Assembly: GCF_014397785.1 (NCBI RefSeq)
Contig: NZ_VZQQ01000006.1
Location: 240,359-304,358, forward strand
DNA from: Paraburkholderia podalyriae
Lineage (GTDB): Bacteria; Pseudomonadota; Gammaproteobacteria; Burkholderiales; Burkholderiaceae
Length of the DNA: 64,000 bases
Reading direction: 5' to 3'
Shown: piece by piece, positions 19,168 to 29,242 of the stretch
How positions within the stretch are numbered: the first letter of the stretch is position 1
Layout of the letters: every line of letters starts with the position of its first letter
Made by a program: the position numbers and the translations under genes
The notes under the pieces: generated by a model
Database searches by the model: none
Seen by the model: the letters and a program-made list of their open reading frames with translations, nothing else
Told to the model about the DNA's origin: nothing

Positions 19168-21165
19168 TCAGGCCGCGGCCGCGCGGCGATGCTTCGACAG
19201 CCGCTCCTCGGCTTGCGCCAGCTGCTCGGGCAGACCGCGCAGCACCACGATGTCGCTCGCGCGCAGTTTCGTCGACGGGTCCGGTTCGACGCCGCGGATG
19301 CCGTGCCGGCGGATCGCGGTCACGTCGACACCGAGCTCGAACAGGCCCAATTCGGCGAGCGTGCGGCCCACCGCGTCGGCGCTCTCGTCGACCGGCACCG
19401 ATTGTAGCCGCACCTGCTCGTGGCCGTCGTCGTCGTCGATGTCGTCGGCGCCGTGGAAATAGCCGCGCAGCAGCGAGTAGCGTTCGTCGCGCATCTCCTC
19501 GACGCGCCGCACCACGCGCCGCATCGGCACGCCCATCACGACCAGCGTGTGCGACGCGAGCATCAGGCTGCCCTCGACGATCTCCGGAATCACCTCGGTC
19601 GCGCCGGCGGCGAGCAGTTTCTCGAGATCGGCGTCGTCGACGGTGCGCACGATGACCGGCAGCGTCGGCTCCATCTCGTGAATGTTGTGCAGCACGCGCA
19701 ATGCCGACGGCGTGTTCGCGTAGGTGATCGCGATCGCGGCCGCGCGATGCAGGCCGGCGGCCAGCAGCGACTCGCGCCGCCCCGCGTCGCCGAACACGAC
19801 CGATTCGCCGGCCGCCGCGGCCGCCGCGACACGGTCGGGATCGAGGTCGAGCGCGACATACGAGAGCCCTTCATGCTCGAGCATGCGCGCGAGGTTCTGC
19901 CCGGCGCGGCCATAGCCGCAGATGATCACGTGGCCGCTCTGCTTCAGGCTCTGCGTCGCGATGCGCGTCATCTGCAGCGACTGCATCATCCATTCGGTCG
20001 ACGACAGCCGCAGCACGACGCGGTCCGCGTTCTGGATCATGAACGGCGCGGCGAGCATCGACAGCAGCATGGCGGCGAGAATCGCCTGCAATAGCGTCGC
20101 GTCGACCAGATGCCGGTCGAGAATCAGGTTCAGCAGCACGAAGCCGAACTCGCCCGCCTGCGCGAGACCGATACCGGTACGCATCGCGACGCCCGGCGTC
20201 GCGCCGAAGAGCCGCGCAAGGCCGGTGATCATGACCGCTTTCAGCAGCACCGGGCCGAGGAAAAAGGCCAGCACGACGAGTGGATGCTCCCAGATCACGC
20301 GCGGATTGAGCAGCATGCCGGTCGTCACGAAGAAGAGCCCGAGCAGCACGTCGCGAAACGGCTTGATGTCCTCTTCGACCTGATGCCGGTACGGCGTCTC
20401 GGCGATCAGCATGCCGGCGATGAACGCGCCGAGCGCGAGCGACAGCCCGAATTTGTCGGTGATGAACGCGGCGCCGAGCGTCACCAGCAGCAGATTGAGG
20501 ACGAACAGCTCCTGCGAGCGCCGCCGCGCGACCACGTTGAACCAGCGCGTCATGAAGCGCTGCCCGACGATCAGCAGCAGCGCGAGGGCCACGACGATCT
20601 TGATCGCCGCGACGCCGAGCGCGCTGACCAGATTCTCCGAGCGGCCGCCGAGCGCCGAAATGATGATCAAAAGCGGCACCACCGCGAGATCCTGAAACAG
20701 CAGCACGCCGAAGATATTGCGGCCGTGCTCGGTTTCGATCTCGAGCCGCTCCGCGAGCATCTTGCTGACGATCGCCGTCGACGACATCGCCAGCGCGCCG
20801 CCTAGCGCGACGCTCGCCTGCCACGTGATATGCACCCAACGCTCGATCAGGAAGCCGACCGACACGGCCACCGCGACCGTGCCGATCACCTGCAGCAAGC
20901 CGAGTCCGAACACCAGTCGGCGCATCGTGCGCAGCTTGGCTAGCGAAAACTCGAGCCCGATCGAAAACATCAGGAACACGACGCCGAATTCCGCGAGATT
21001 CTGCGCACCCGCCGAATCGGGAATCAACCCGAACGCATGCGGCCCGACGACGATGCCGACCGTCAGGTAGCCGAGCATCGGCGGCAAGTTCAGGAAGCGA
21101 AAGATCACCACGCCCGCCACCGATGCCAGCAGCAGAAACAGCGTCATTTCGAGCGGGGAGATCAT
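19168..21165 (-). CDS. Monovalent cation:proton antiporter, CPA2/Kef family
   Basis: The 665-residue protein has a Na+/H+ exchanger domain with about twelve helices (residues 1-380), an RCK/TrkA-N NAD-binding domain (GHVIICGYGRAGQNLARML near residue 400) and a C-terminal TrkA-C domain (about 560-640). This is the KefB/KefC/YbaL layout, for K+ or H+ exchange at the inner membrane. The start MISPLEM at 21165 is preferred over an upstream TTG at 21264 because the extension is not hydrophobic or conserved-looking. It is divergent from kdsD. Confidence 0.92.
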   Translation of the reverse strand: MISPLEMTLFLLLASVAGVVIFRFLNLPPMLGYLTVGIVVGPHAFGLIPDSAGAQNLAEFGVVFLMFSIGLEFSLAKLRTMRRLVFGLGLLQVIGTVAVAVSVGFLIERWVHITWQASVALGGALAMSSTAIVSKMLAERLEIETEHGRNIFGVLLFQDLAVVPLLIIISALGGRSENLVSALGVAAIKIVVALALLLIVGQRFMTRWFNVVARRRSQELFVLNLLLVTLGAAFITDKFGLSLALGAFIAGMLIAETPYRHQVEEDIKPFRDVLLGLFFVTTGMLLNPRVIWEHPLVVLAFFLGPVLLKAVMITGLARLFGATPGVAMRTGIGLAQAGEFGFVLLNLILDRHLVDATLLQAILAAMLLSMLAAPFMIQNADRVVLRLSSTEWMMQSLQMTRIATQSLKQSGHVIICGYGRAGQNLARMLEHEGLSYVALDLDPDRVAAAAAAGESVVFGDAGRRESLLAAGLHRAAAIAITYANTPSALRVLHNIHEMEPTLPVIVRTVDDADLEKLLAAGATEVIPEIVEGSLMLASHTLVVMGVPMRRVVRRVEEMRDERYSLLRGYFHGADDIDDDDGHEQVRLQSVPVDESADAVGRTLAELGLFELGVDVTAIRRHGIRGVEPDPSTKLRASDIVVLRGLPEQLAQAEERLSKHRRAAAA

Positions 21166-21359
21166 CGGCAAAAACGCATGGGTGAAGCGTCCTCGTTCGT
21201 CAGCGGAACCGCGCACGAGAACGCCGTGCGAGATGATTGATTGGGCCGGTAAAAAAGCTGCCAAAAGACGGCAAAGCAGCTGAAAAAGGGATTATCGACA
21301 GGCCGATGCAGACAGCGGCTCGGCACAGCAGGCCCGGCGCGGCGAACAGGCGCCTTTGC

Positions 21360-21365
21360 TATACT
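21360..21365 (+). promoter_or_regulatory. Possible -10 element of kdsD (TATACT)
   Basis: TATACT ends six bases before the kdsD ATG at 21372, so transcription would begin at or next to the start codon. That would give a leaderless or nearly leaderless mRNA. No Shine-Dalgarno-like sequence precedes the ATG, which agrees with this. Confidence 0.4.
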
Positions 21366-21371
21366 CCGCGA

Positions 21372-22355
21372 ATGATAGCGAAAATCAATGGCGACAGGGC
21401 ACTCACGCTTGCTCGCGACGTACTCGACATCGAAGCGGACGCCGTGCGCGCGCTTCGCGACCAGCTCGACGGCAGTTTCGTCGGCGCGGTCGATTTCATC
21501 CTGGGTTGCCGTGGCCGCGTGGTCGTCTCCGGCATCGGTAAATCGGGCCATGTGGCCCGCAAGCTCGCGGCTACGCTGGCAAGCACCGGCACCCCCGCAT
21601 TCTTCGTGCATCCGGCGGAAGCGAGCCACGGCGATCTCGGCATGGTCACCGCCGAGGACGTATTCCTCGCGCTGTCCAATTCGGGCGAAACCGAGGAGTT
21701 GATCGCGATCTTGCCGTTGATCAAGCGGATCGGCGCGAAGCTGATCGCGATGACCGGCCGTCCGGGCTCCAGCCTCGCGCAACTCGCGGACGTGCATCTG
21801 AATTCCGGCGTCGCAAAGGAAGCCTGTCCGATGAATCTCGCGCCCACCGCCAGCACCACCGCCGCGCTCGCGCTCGGCGACGCGCTCGCGGTCGCGGTAC
21901 TCGACGCACGCGGCTTTGGCCGCGACGACTTCGCGCGCTCGCATCCCGGTGGCGCGCTCGGCCGACGCCTGCTCACCTACGTGCGCGACGTGATGCGCAC
22001 CGGCGACCAGTTGCCGCAGGTCACACCCGAGGCGACCGTCAGCGATGCGCTCTTCCAGCTGACCGCGAAGCGCATGGGCATGACCGCGATCGTCGACCAC
22101 GAGGGCCGTGTGACCGGCATCTTCACCGACGGCGACCTGCGCCGCGTGCTTGAACGCGACGGCGATTTCCGCCAGTTGCCGATCGACTCGGTGATGACCG
22201 CCGGCCCGCGCACGATCGGCCCAGACCATCTCGCGGTCGAAGCCGTGGAACTGATGGAGCGCTACCGCATCAATCAGATGCTGGTCGTCGACGAAACGGG
22301 CAAGCTGATCGGCGCGCTCAACATGCACGACCTGTTCTCGAAGAAGGTGATCTGA
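21372..22355 (+). CDS. kdsD: Arabinose-5-phosphate isomerase
   Basis: The 327-residue protein converts ribulose 5-phosphate to arabinose 5-phosphate, the first step of Kdo synthesis for LPS. It has a SIS domain (about residues 30-175, GRVVVSGIGKSGHVARKLAATL) and two CBS domains (about 200-325). The start MIAKINGDRAL is supported by family alignment; upstream in-frame codons are not protein-like. It shares TGATG with kdsC and leads a run of LPS genes. Confidence 0.96.
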   Translation: MIAKINGDRALTLARDVLDIEADAVRALRDQLDGSFVGAVDFILGCRGRVVVSGIGKSGHVARKLAATLASTGTPAFFVHPAEASHGDLGMVTAEDVFLALSNSGETEELIAILPLIKRIGAKLIAMTGRPGSSLAQLADVHLNSGVAKEACPMNLAPTASTTAALALGDALAVAVLDARGFGRDDFARSHPGGALGRRLLTYVRDVMRTGDQLPQVTPEATVSDALFQLTAKRMGMTAIVDHEGRVTGIFTDGDLRRVLERDGDFRQLPIDSVMTAGPRTIGPDHLAVEAVELMERYRINQMLVVDETGKLIGALNMHDLFSKKVI

Positions 22356-22915
22356 TGGCCGTTGCCCCTCCTACCGCCACCGAACGCGCAAGCCGCGTGA
22401 AGCTGATGATTTTCGACGTCGACGGCGTACTGACCGACGGCGGCCTGCTGTTCACGGCGGAAGGCGACACGATGAAAGGCTTCAATTCAATGGACGGCCA
22501 CGGCATGAAGCTGCTGCGCCAGGCCGGCATCGAAACGGCGCTCATCACCGGGCGCAAGTCCGGCATCGTGGCGGCGCGGGCGAAAGAAATGAACATCGCG
22601 CATGTCTATCAGGGCGTGCAGGACAAGCCCCAGGCGTTTGGCGATCTGCTGCAGCAAACCGGCCTCACCGCCGAGGAGTGCGGCTACATGGGCGACGACT
22701 GGGTCGATCTCGCGGTGATGCTGCGCGTCGGCTTCGCGGCCGCGCCGGCCAATTCGCATCCCGAAGTGATCGCGCGCGCGCACTGGGTCAGCGAGGCGCT
22801 AGGCGGCCACGGCGCAGCGCGCGAAGTGTGCGACACGCTACTGCGTGCGCAGCACAAATATGAAGCACTGCTGGCGGCGGCGTGCAGCGGCGAGCAACGA
22901 GGCCTAGTGGGATGA
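22355..22915 (+). CDS. kdsC: Kdo-8-phosphate phosphatase
   Basis: The 186-residue HAD-family enzyme removes phosphate from Kdo 8-phosphate. The HAD motif I reads FDVDGVLTDG (catalytic Asp residues near 20), motif II is in LITGRKS, and motif III/IV is in YMGDDWVDL. Members are tetramers without a large cap domain, and the length fits. It overlaps kdsD by one base and lptC by four bases. Confidence 0.96.
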   Translation: MAVAPPTATERASRVKLMIFDVDGVLTDGGLLFTAEGDTMKGFNSMDGHGMKLLRQAGIETALITGRKSGIVAARAKEMNIAHVYQGVQDKPQAFGDLLQQTGLTAEECGYMGDDWVDLAVMLRVGFAAAPANSHPEVIARAHWVSEALGGHGAAREVCDTLLRAQHKYEALLAAACSGEQRGLVG

Positions 22916-23499
22916 ACCAGTTTCGCCTGACTTCGCTGATCCCGCTCATCGCGATGGCGGCGCTCGCCGGCATCACGTGGTGGCTGCTGCAAGCCACGTT
23001 GCCGCGTAAGACCGACGACGAGGTTCGGTCGAAGGAACACACGCCGGACTACTTCGCCGACAATTTCTCGGTGTCTGAACTCGATCAGTCGGGCGCGACG
23101 CAGTACAGGTTGACCGCACAGTCGCTGGTCCATTACGAGGACGACGAAATGAGCGACCTCGTCAAGCCGGCAATGCGGGCGTTCCAGCCCGGCAAGCCGA
23201 TCGTCACCGCGACCGGCGATACGGGCACGGTCAACGCGGATGCGTCGATCGTCAATCTGTACCAGAACGCGCGCATCCTGCGCGCGCCCGGCAGCGGCGA
23301 TCCGCCGATGCAGGCCGATTCCGAGCATTTCAGGGTCCTCGTCAACGACGATGTGATCGAGACTGAAAAGCCAGTTAAACTTCAGCGCGGCATGTCCGTA
23401 ATGACTGCCAGCGGCATGAAATACAACAATGTCAACCGGTTTATGCAGCTGTTCGGCAATGTAAGAGGCGCAATTGCCGCGTCCGATTCCGGCCACTAA
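22912..23499 (+). CDS. lptC: LPS export protein LptC
   Basis: The 195-residue protein has one N-terminal membrane helix (about residues 7-26) and a periplasmic beta-jellyroll domain with the DUF1239/LptC pattern (PDYFADNFSV, LTAQSLVHYEDDE, GTVNADASIVNLYQNARI). It takes LPS from the LptB2FG transporter and passes it to LptA. ATG 22912 overlaps the kdsC stop. Confidence 0.94.
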   Translation: MNQFRLTSLIPLIAMAALAGITWWLLQATLPRKTDDEVRSKEHTPDYFADNFSVSELDQSGATQYRLTAQSLVHYEDDEMSDLVKPAMRAFQPGKPIVTATGDTGTVNADASIVNLYQNARILRAPGSGDPPMQADSEHFRVLVNDDVIETEKPVKLQRGMSVMTASGMKYNNVNRFMQLFGNVRGAIAASDSGH

Positions 23500-23538
23500 G
23501 CCAACGCATACCGGGTAATCCATTCCAGGCGTGACTGC

Positions 23539-24210
23539 ATGAACGAATCGCTCCCCCGTTTTGATACCGGCCGTCCGCGCGTGCTGTCGGCGTGCCGCGC
23601 CGGACTCGCCGCGCTAGTCATCGCGCTGCCGCTCGTCGGCTTCGCGCCGCTCGCGCACGCGGACCGCGCCGACAAGGACAAGCCGCTGAACATCGAAGCG
23701 GACAACATGACCTACGACGACCTGCGGCAGGTCAGCATTTTCACTGGCCACGTGGTCGCGACCAAAGGGACGATCCTGATCAAGGCCGATCGCGTCGAAG
23801 TGTCGCAAGACCCGCAGGGCTACCAGTATGCGACCGGCACCTCCAGCGGCGGCAATCTGTCGTATTTCCGCCAGAAGCGTGAGGGGCTGGACGAATACAT
23901 CGAGGGTACGGCCATCCGCATCGACTACGACGGCAAGCAGGATCTGACCACGCTGACCACCAACGCGACGGTGCGCCGCCTGCAGGGCATGACGACGCTG
24001 CTCGATCAGGTGCACGGCAGCGTGATCACGTACGACGGCCAGAACGACTTCTACACCGCGAAGGCGGGCAAGGACGTCGCAGGTCCGGGCAACCCGACCG
24101 GTCGCGTGCGCGCGATGCTGTCGCCGCGCAACGCCGGCGCTGCGCCGCTGACCGGCGCGTCGGCCGCGCTCGCGCCGTCCAACTCGATCCAGGGAGCGCC
24201 GAACCAGTGA
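23539..24210 (+). CDS. lptA: LPS transport periplasmic protein LptA
   Basis: The 223-residue protein has a signal peptide (hydrophobic core about residues 22-36, cleavage near AHA) and an OstA-like jellyroll ([39 protein letters not shown]). It forms the periplasmic bridge between LptC and LptD. The C-terminus is a low-complexity Ala/Pro tail. Its stop overlaps the lptB GTG start. Confidence 0.95.
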   Translation: MNESLPRFDTGRPRVLSACRAGLAALVIALPLVGFAPLAHADRADKDKPLNIEADNMTYDDLRQVSIFTGHVVATKGTILIKADRVEVSQDPQGYQYATGTSSGGNLSYFRQKREGLDEYIEGTAIRIDYDGKQDLTTLTTNATVRRLQGMTTLLDQVHGSVITYDGQNDFYTAKAGKDVAGPGNPTGRVRAMLSPRNAGAAPLTGASAALAPSNSIQGAPNQ

Positions 24211-25004
24211 GCACCATCAGCAGCACAATCGCGCCCCTCCCCCATCGCAAGCCGGCCGGGACCAGTAGTTCGCTGGCCGTGCGTAATCTGAAGAAGCGCT
24301 ATGGCTCGCGCACCGTCGTCAAGGACGTATCGCTCGACGTAAAAAGCGGCGAAGTGGTTGGTTTGCTCGGCCCGAACGGCGCCGGCAAGACCACGTCGTT
24401 CTATATGATCGTCGGCCTTGTGCCGCTCGACGCCGGCGAAATCGACCTGGACGGCAAGTCGATCAGCCTGCTGCCCATTCACAAGCGCGCATCGCTCGGC
24501 CTGTCGTATCTGCCGCAGGAAGCGTCGGTGTTCCGCAAATTGAGCGTCGAGCAGAATATTCGCGCGGTGCTGGAATTGCAGCACGACGAAAACGGCAAGC
24601 GCCTCGGCAAAGACGTGATCACGTCGCGCACCGAAGCGCTGCTCGACGAGCTGCAAATCTCGCATCTGCGCGAAAATCCGGCGCTGTCGCTGTCGGGCGG
24701 CGAGCGTCGTCGGGTTGAAATTGCGCGCGCGCTGGCGACCAACCCGAGCTTCATTCTGCTCGACGAACCGTTCGCCGGCGTCGACCCGATCGCGGTGCTG
24801 GAAATCCAGAAAATCGTCAAATTCTTGAAGCAGCGCAATATCGGCGTCCTGATTACCGACCACAACGTGCGCGAAACGCTCGGTATCTGCGATCACGCGT
24901 ACATCATCAGCGACGGCAGCGTGCTGGCTGCCGGCGCGCCGAGCGACATCATCGAAAACGAAAGCGTGCGGCGCGTCTATCTGGGCGAGCACTTCCGCAT
25001 GTAA
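24207..25004 (+). CDS. lptB: LPS export ABC transporter ATP-binding protein
   Basis: The 265-residue ATPase drives LPS extraction with LptF/LptG. Walker A is GPNGAGKTT (near residue 57), the Q-loop is in [14 protein letters not shown], the signature is LSGGERRR and Walker B is [13 protein letters not shown]. The start is GTG 24207 within the end of lptA; an N-terminal extension of about 25 residues precedes the ABC core. The next gene is rpoN, as in many proteobacteria. Confidence 0.97.
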   Translation: MSTISSTIAPLPHRKPAGTSSSLAVRNLKKRYGSRTVVKDVSLDVKSGEVVGLLGPNGAGKTTSFYMIVGLVPLDAGEIDLDGKSISLLPIHKRASLGLSYLPQEASVFRKLSVEQNIRAVLELQHDENGKRLGKDVITSRTEALLDELQISHLRENPALSLSGGERRRVEIARALATNPSFILLDEPFAGVDPIAVLEIQKIVKFLKQRNIGVLITDHNVRETLGICDHAYIISDGSVLAAGAPSDIIENESVRRVYLGEHFRM

Positions 25005-25193
25005 GCACACACGGCGTTCCCGGCCACGCGAGTTCGCGCGAACGGGGACACCGTTTTTGCGGCACCCGCACATCCTTCCCAGGCGGCGCAGGCTGGCGCC
25101 GCGCGGCGCGCCGATCGGTGCGTATCCGCAAATTGCGAGTGCCGCAAGGTATCGCGGTCGTGGCAAACTCTCTACAATGAATCTCAACCTGCC

Positions 25194-26711
25194 ATGAAAG
25201 CCAGCCTCCAACTCCGCCTATCGCAGCATCTTGCGCTCACGCCGCAACTGCAGCAGTCCATCCGGCTGCTTCAGTTGTCGACGCTCGAACTGCAGCAGGA
25301 AGTCGCGATGGCGATCTCGCAGAATCCGCTCCTCGAAAACGAAGACGAGTGGATCTCGAGCCCGTTGCGAGTGGCAGCCGACGGTTCGGTGATCGCCCAG
25401 ACACCGGGTTCCGCGGCGCCGGCCGATCCGATGGCCAGCAACGGTTCGACATCGTCCGAAGGCAACGGCGAGCGCGCCGAAAGTGGCGAGCCGCAGGGTG
25501 TCGACGAATACAACGGCATCTCGGGCGACGGTGGCGGCGATATGTCGCAGTGGAACCTCGACGACTACGGCCGCTCCGGCAACGCGTCGGACGACGACGA
25601 CCTGCCCCCGCTGCAAATCCACGAATCGAGCACGTCGCTGCGCGACCACCTGATGGCGCAACTGCGCGTTACCCAGGCGAGCCAGCGCGACCGCGCGCTC
25701 GGCACGTTCCTGATCGAATCGCTCGACGACGACGGCTACCTCGCCGCCACGCTCGAAGAAGTGCTGGCCGACCTGCCCGAAGAGCTCGAAGTCGATCTCG
25801 ACGAATTGAACGCCGCGCTTGCGCTGCTGCATAGCTTCGACCCGGCCGGCGTCGGCGCGCGGTCGGCGTCCGAATGTCTGAAGCTGCAATTGTTGCGGCT
25901 CGATCCATCGCCCACACGCACGCTCGCGCTAGACATTGTCGGCCATTACCTGGAACTGCTCGCGGCGCGCGATTTCACGCGGCTGCGCAAGCACCTGAAG
26001 GCCAGCGACGACGATCTGCGCGACGCGCATGCGCTGATCCGCTCGCTCGAACCATTTCCGGGCGCCGCCTACGGCAAGGCAGAAGCGGACTACGTGGTGC
26101 CCGACATCATGGTGCGCAAAACGGCACAGGGGTGGCAGGCGGAGTTAAATCCCGAGGTGGTGCCGAAGCTGCGCATTAACCATCTATACGCGAATATTTT
26201 GCGTAATAACCGCGGCGATCCCGGCAGTGGGTCGTTGCGCCAGCAACTGCAGGAAGCACGCTGGCTGATCAAAAACATCCAGCAGCGTTTCGAGACGATC
26301 CTGCGAGTTGCACAAGCAATTGTCGAGCGTCAAAAGAGCTTTTTTGTGCACGGCGAAATTGCCATGCGCCCCTTGGTTTTGCGGGAAATAGCTGATACGC
26401 TGGGCCTACACGAGTCGACTGTCTCGCGTGTGACAACCGGTAAATACATGCTGACCCCATTCGGGACGCTGGAATTCAAGTTCTTTTTCGGCTCACACGT
26501 TTCGACGGACACCGGCGGCGCAGCCTCGTCCACGGCCATTCGCGCGCTGATCAAACAACTGATAGGAGCGGAAAACCCCAAATCGCCACTTTCAGACAGT
26601 CGCATAGCCGAACTGCTGGCGGAACAGGGCTTCGTGGTCGCACGGCGCACCGTTGCGAAATACCGTGAGGCGCTCAGAATCCCGGCAGTCAACCTGCGCA
26701 AGTCTCTGTAG
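25194..26711 (+). CDS. rpoN: RNA polymerase sigma-54 factor
   Basis: The 505-residue sigma-54 has the glutamine-rich region I ([23 protein letters not shown]...), an acidic region II (residues 55-140), the core-binding domain, the HTH ([15 protein letters not shown]) and the RpoN box [10 protein letters not shown] near residue 480 that reads the -24 element. It directs transcription by NtrC-type activators and sits before hpf and ptsN as in other proteobacteria. Confidence 0.98.
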   Translation: MKASLQLRLSQHLALTPQLQQSIRLLQLSTLELQQEVAMAISQNPLLENEDEWISSPLRVAADGSVIAQTPGSAAPADPMASNGSTSSEGNGERAESGEPQGVDEYNGISGDGGGDMSQWNLDDYGRSGNASDDDDLPPLQIHESSTSLRDHLMAQLRVTQASQRDRALGTFLIESLDDDGYLAATLEEVLADLPEELEVDLDELNAALALLHSFDPAGVGARSASECLKLQLLRLDPSPTRTLALDIVGHYLELLAARDFTRLRKHLKASDDDLRDAHALIRSLEPFPGAAYGKAEADYVVPDIMVRKTAQGWQAELNPEVVPKLRINHLYANILRNNRGDPGSGSLRQQLQEARWLIKNIQQRFETILRVAQAIVERQKSFFVHGEIAMRPLVLREIADTLGLHESTVSRVTTGKYMLTPFGTLEFKFFFGSHVSTDTGGAASSTAIRALIKQLIGAENPKSPLSDSRIAELLAEQGFVVARRTVAKYREALRIPAVNLRKSL

Positions 26712-26881
26712 CCCGCCGCGTTTGGCAGCGGGCATTTACCGGCCGCTCCGCACCTGGCGGACAGGCCGGCCGCTGCGACCTGCCAGATGTCGGTCACCGG
26801 GGGGCGACACAGGCAAGCCGTCAGATCGACCGGACCTTCGTCATCGTGCGGACCAAGCGGCCATTAGCTTGGAGAAGCACT

Positions 26882-27238
26882 ATGAATCTCAAGATCAGTG
26901 GACACCACCTCGAAGTAACGCCTGCGTTGCGCGAATACGTGATCACCAAACTGGATAGGGTGCTAAGACATTTCGATCAGGTCATCGACGGCAGTGTGGT
27001 CCTCTCGGTCGACAACCATAAGGAAAAGGACAAGCGTCAAAAGGTGGAAATCAACCTCCATCTGAAGGGTAAGGATATCTTCGTCGAGAGTTGTGACAGT
27101 GATTTGTACGCTGCGATCGATCTGATGATCGACAAGCTCGACAGGCAGGTGATACGCCACAAGGATCGTCTGCAAGGCCATCAGCACGAAGCGATCAAGT
27201 ATCAGCCGGCGCCGCAACTAGACGTGCCGCCGCAATAG
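26882..27238 (+). CDS. hpf: Ribosome hibernation promoting factor
   Basis: The 118-residue protein belongs to the YfiA/HPF family ([20 protein letters not shown]), which binds the 30S decoding region and inactivates ribosomes in slow growth. GGAG lies seven bases before ATG 26882. It is a short form without the C-terminal dimerisation domain of long HPF. A terminator follows at 27283. Confidence 0.94.
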   Translation: MNLKISGHHLEVTPALREYVITKLDRVLRHFDQVIDGSVVLSVDNHKEKDKRQKVEINLHLKGKDIFVESCDSDLYAAIDLMIDKLDRQVIRHKDRLQGHQHEAIKYQPAPQLDVPPQ

Positions 27239-27282
27239 GAGAAATTAGAGGGAATTCCCTCATTTCGCCTGAACTCGTCAAG

Positions 27283-27305
27283 CCGCCCGCGACCGGGCGG
27301 TTTTT
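27283..27305 (+). terminator. Rho-independent terminator after hpf
   Basis: A seven-bp GC stem (27283-27289 with 27294-27300, four-base loop) is followed by TTTTT at 27301-27305. Confidence 0.88.
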
Positions 27306-27644
27306 CGTTTCGGCGCCCGCTCTCCGCTCACCGCCCGCCGGTGCGCGTCGTCGAGGCCGATTTCAACCGTTCCCGCAGTCGGTTGCGCAGCGCGACATGA
27401 GCCGCGCCGCAAGCGGTGAAAAACCTGATATGCATAGATGGCGCGCCGCACCATCGACCGTCGCCCTGTTCTATAATGTTCCGGTTACCATCGGGGTCAA
27501 GCCAGTTCTGACGAAGTGGGGCCGGCCGAAGCGTCAGGCTTTCTCGATCGACTCTCACCGCCCATCTTCGCCAGCATCGAACGAATGGAACGCCACTCAA
27601 CCGCCCCGGTGGGGAGAACTCAGGCCACGTTTTCGCCTGTCAAC
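27306..27644. other. Intergenic region upstream of ptsN
   Basis: No gene is recognised. A TATAAT hexamer at 27472-27477 is a candidate -10 for ptsN-hprK, with no clear -35 at 16-18 bases. The long untranslated stretch before ptsN is otherwise featureless to me. Confidence 0.35.
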
Positions 27645-28100
27645 ATGAATCGTTTAGCCAAATTTCTTCCCCTCGAGAACGTCGTCATCGGACTATCGGT
27701 CACCAGCAAGAAACGCGTGTTCGAGCAAGCGGGCCTGATCTTCGAGAACCAGAACGGCATCGCCCGCAGCACTGTCACAGACAATCTTTTTGCGCGAGAA
27801 CGACTCGGCTCGACCGGGCTCGGCGAAGGCGTCGCGATTCCGCACGGGCGGATCAAGGGCCTCAAGCAGCCGCTCGCCGCATTCGTCAGACTCGCGGAAC
27901 CCATCCCCTTCGAAGCGCCGGACGGCCAGCCGGTCTCGCTGCTGATCTTCCTGCTCGTCCCCGAACAGGCCACTCAACAGCACCTCGAAATTCTTTCCGA
28001 GATCGCGCAGTTGCTGTCCGATCGCGACGCCCGCGAGCGGCTGCACACGGAAGAAGACCGCGAATCGTTGCATCGCCTGCTCACCCAGTGGCAACCTTGA
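27645..28100 (+). CDS. ptsN: PTS nitrogen-regulatory enzyme IIA (EIIA-Ntr)
   Basis: The 151-residue protein is the terminal phospho-acceptor of the PTS-Ntr chain. The active-site motif GVAIPHGR places the phospho-His at residue 67. It regulates K+ transport and other targets by its phosphorylation state. The start at 27645 fits the family; a longer in-frame ORF upstream has no similarity. It is followed by hprK and rapZ. Confidence 0.96.
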   Translation: MNRLAKFLPLENVVIGLSVTSKKRVFEQAGLIFENQNGIARSTVTDNLFARERLGSTGLGEGVAIPHGRIKGLKQPLAAFVRLAEPIPFEAPDGQPVSLLIFLLVPEQATQQHLEILSEIAQLLSDRDARERLHTEEDRESLHRLLTQWQP

Positions 28101-28176
28101 TGCAACGGCGGCGGTAGTTCGTACGCGCACACACAGGTAAGGCCCGGCAAGCGGCTCACACTGGAGTCACTGACTC

Positions 28177-29145
28177 ATGGATACGTCCAGCATCAACGCC
28201 CAGAGCATTTTCGACGACAACGCCGCCATGCTGAAGCTCAGCTGGCTCACGGGGCATGAAGGCTGGGAGCGCGGCTTTTCTTCGGAATCGGTCGCCAATG
28301 CCACGTCGAGCGCCGACCTTGTTGGCCACTTGAACCTGATCCACCCGAACCGGATCCAGGTACTCGGCGACGCTGAAATCGACTACTACAAACGTCAGAC
28401 CGACGAAGACCGCTCGCGCCACATGGCTGAGCTGATCGCACTGGAGCCACCCTTTCTCGTCGTCGCGGGGGGAGTCGCGGCGCCGCCGGAGCTAGTGCTG
28501 CGCTGCACGCGCTCGTCGACTCCGCTGTTCACGACGCCGACCTCGGCGGCCGCGGTAATCGATAGTCTGCGTCTTTACATGTCGCGCATTCTCGCGCCGC
28601 GCGCGACGCTGCACGGCGTGTTTCTCGACATCCTCGGCATGGGCGTGCTGCTGACCGGCGACTCGGGTCTCGGCAAGAGCGAGCTCGGCCTCGAACTGAT
28701 CAGCCGCGGCCACGGTCTGGTCGCCGACGACGCGGTCGACTTCGTGCGCCTCGGGCCGGACTTCGTCGAAGGACGCTGTCCGCCGCTGCTGCAGAACCTG
28801 CTCGAAGTTCGCGGCCTCGGTCTGCTCGATATCAAGACGATCTTCGGCGAAACGGCGGTGCGCCGCAAAATGAAGCTGAAGCTGATCGTGCAACTGGTGC
28901 GCCGCCCCGACGGCGAATTCCAGCGGCTGCCGCTGGAAAGCCAGACTGTCGACGTGCTCGGCCTGCCGATCAGCAAGGTGACGATCCAGGTGGCCGCGGG
29001 CCGCAACCTCGCGGTCCTGGTCGAAGCGGCCGTGCGCAACACGATCCTGCAGCTGCGCGGCATCGACACGCTGCGCGACTTCATGGATCGGCAACGTCTC
29101 GCAATGCAGGATCCCGATAGCCAGTTTCCCGGCAAGCTGATCTGA
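28177..29145 (+). CDS. hprK: HPr kinase/phosphorylase
   Basis: The 322-residue bifunctional enzyme adds or removes phosphate at Ser46 of HPr. It has an N-terminal domain (residues 1-130) and a C-terminal kinase core with Walker A GDSGLGKS (residues 161-168) and the HprK signature block [16 protein letters not shown]. It lies between ptsN and rapZ. A PTS fusion with an HPr domain is encoded about 27 kb downstream in this window. Confidence 0.96.
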   Translation: MDTSSINAQSIFDDNAAMLKLSWLTGHEGWERGFSSESVANATSSADLVGHLNLIHPNRIQVLGDAEIDYYKRQTDEDRSRHMAELIALEPPFLVVAGGVAAPPELVLRCTRSSTPLFTTPTSAAAVIDSLRLYMSRILAPRATLHGVFLDILGMGVLLTGDSGLGKSELGLELISRGHGLVADDAVDFVRLGPDFVEGRCPPLLQNLLEVRGLGLLDIKTIFGETAVRRKMKLKLIVQLVRRPDGEFQRLPLESQTVDVLGLPISKVTIQVAAGRNLAVLVEAAVRNTILQLRGIDTLRDFMDRQRLAMQDPDSQFPGKLI

Positions 29146-29242
29146 AGCCGGCGCAGCGCCATGAAGCGCCCGCGGAAGGCAGGTCGCGGGCACGCGCATG
29201 GAGGCCAGATGCTATGATGAAATCTACGCTTTCGACGACTCC

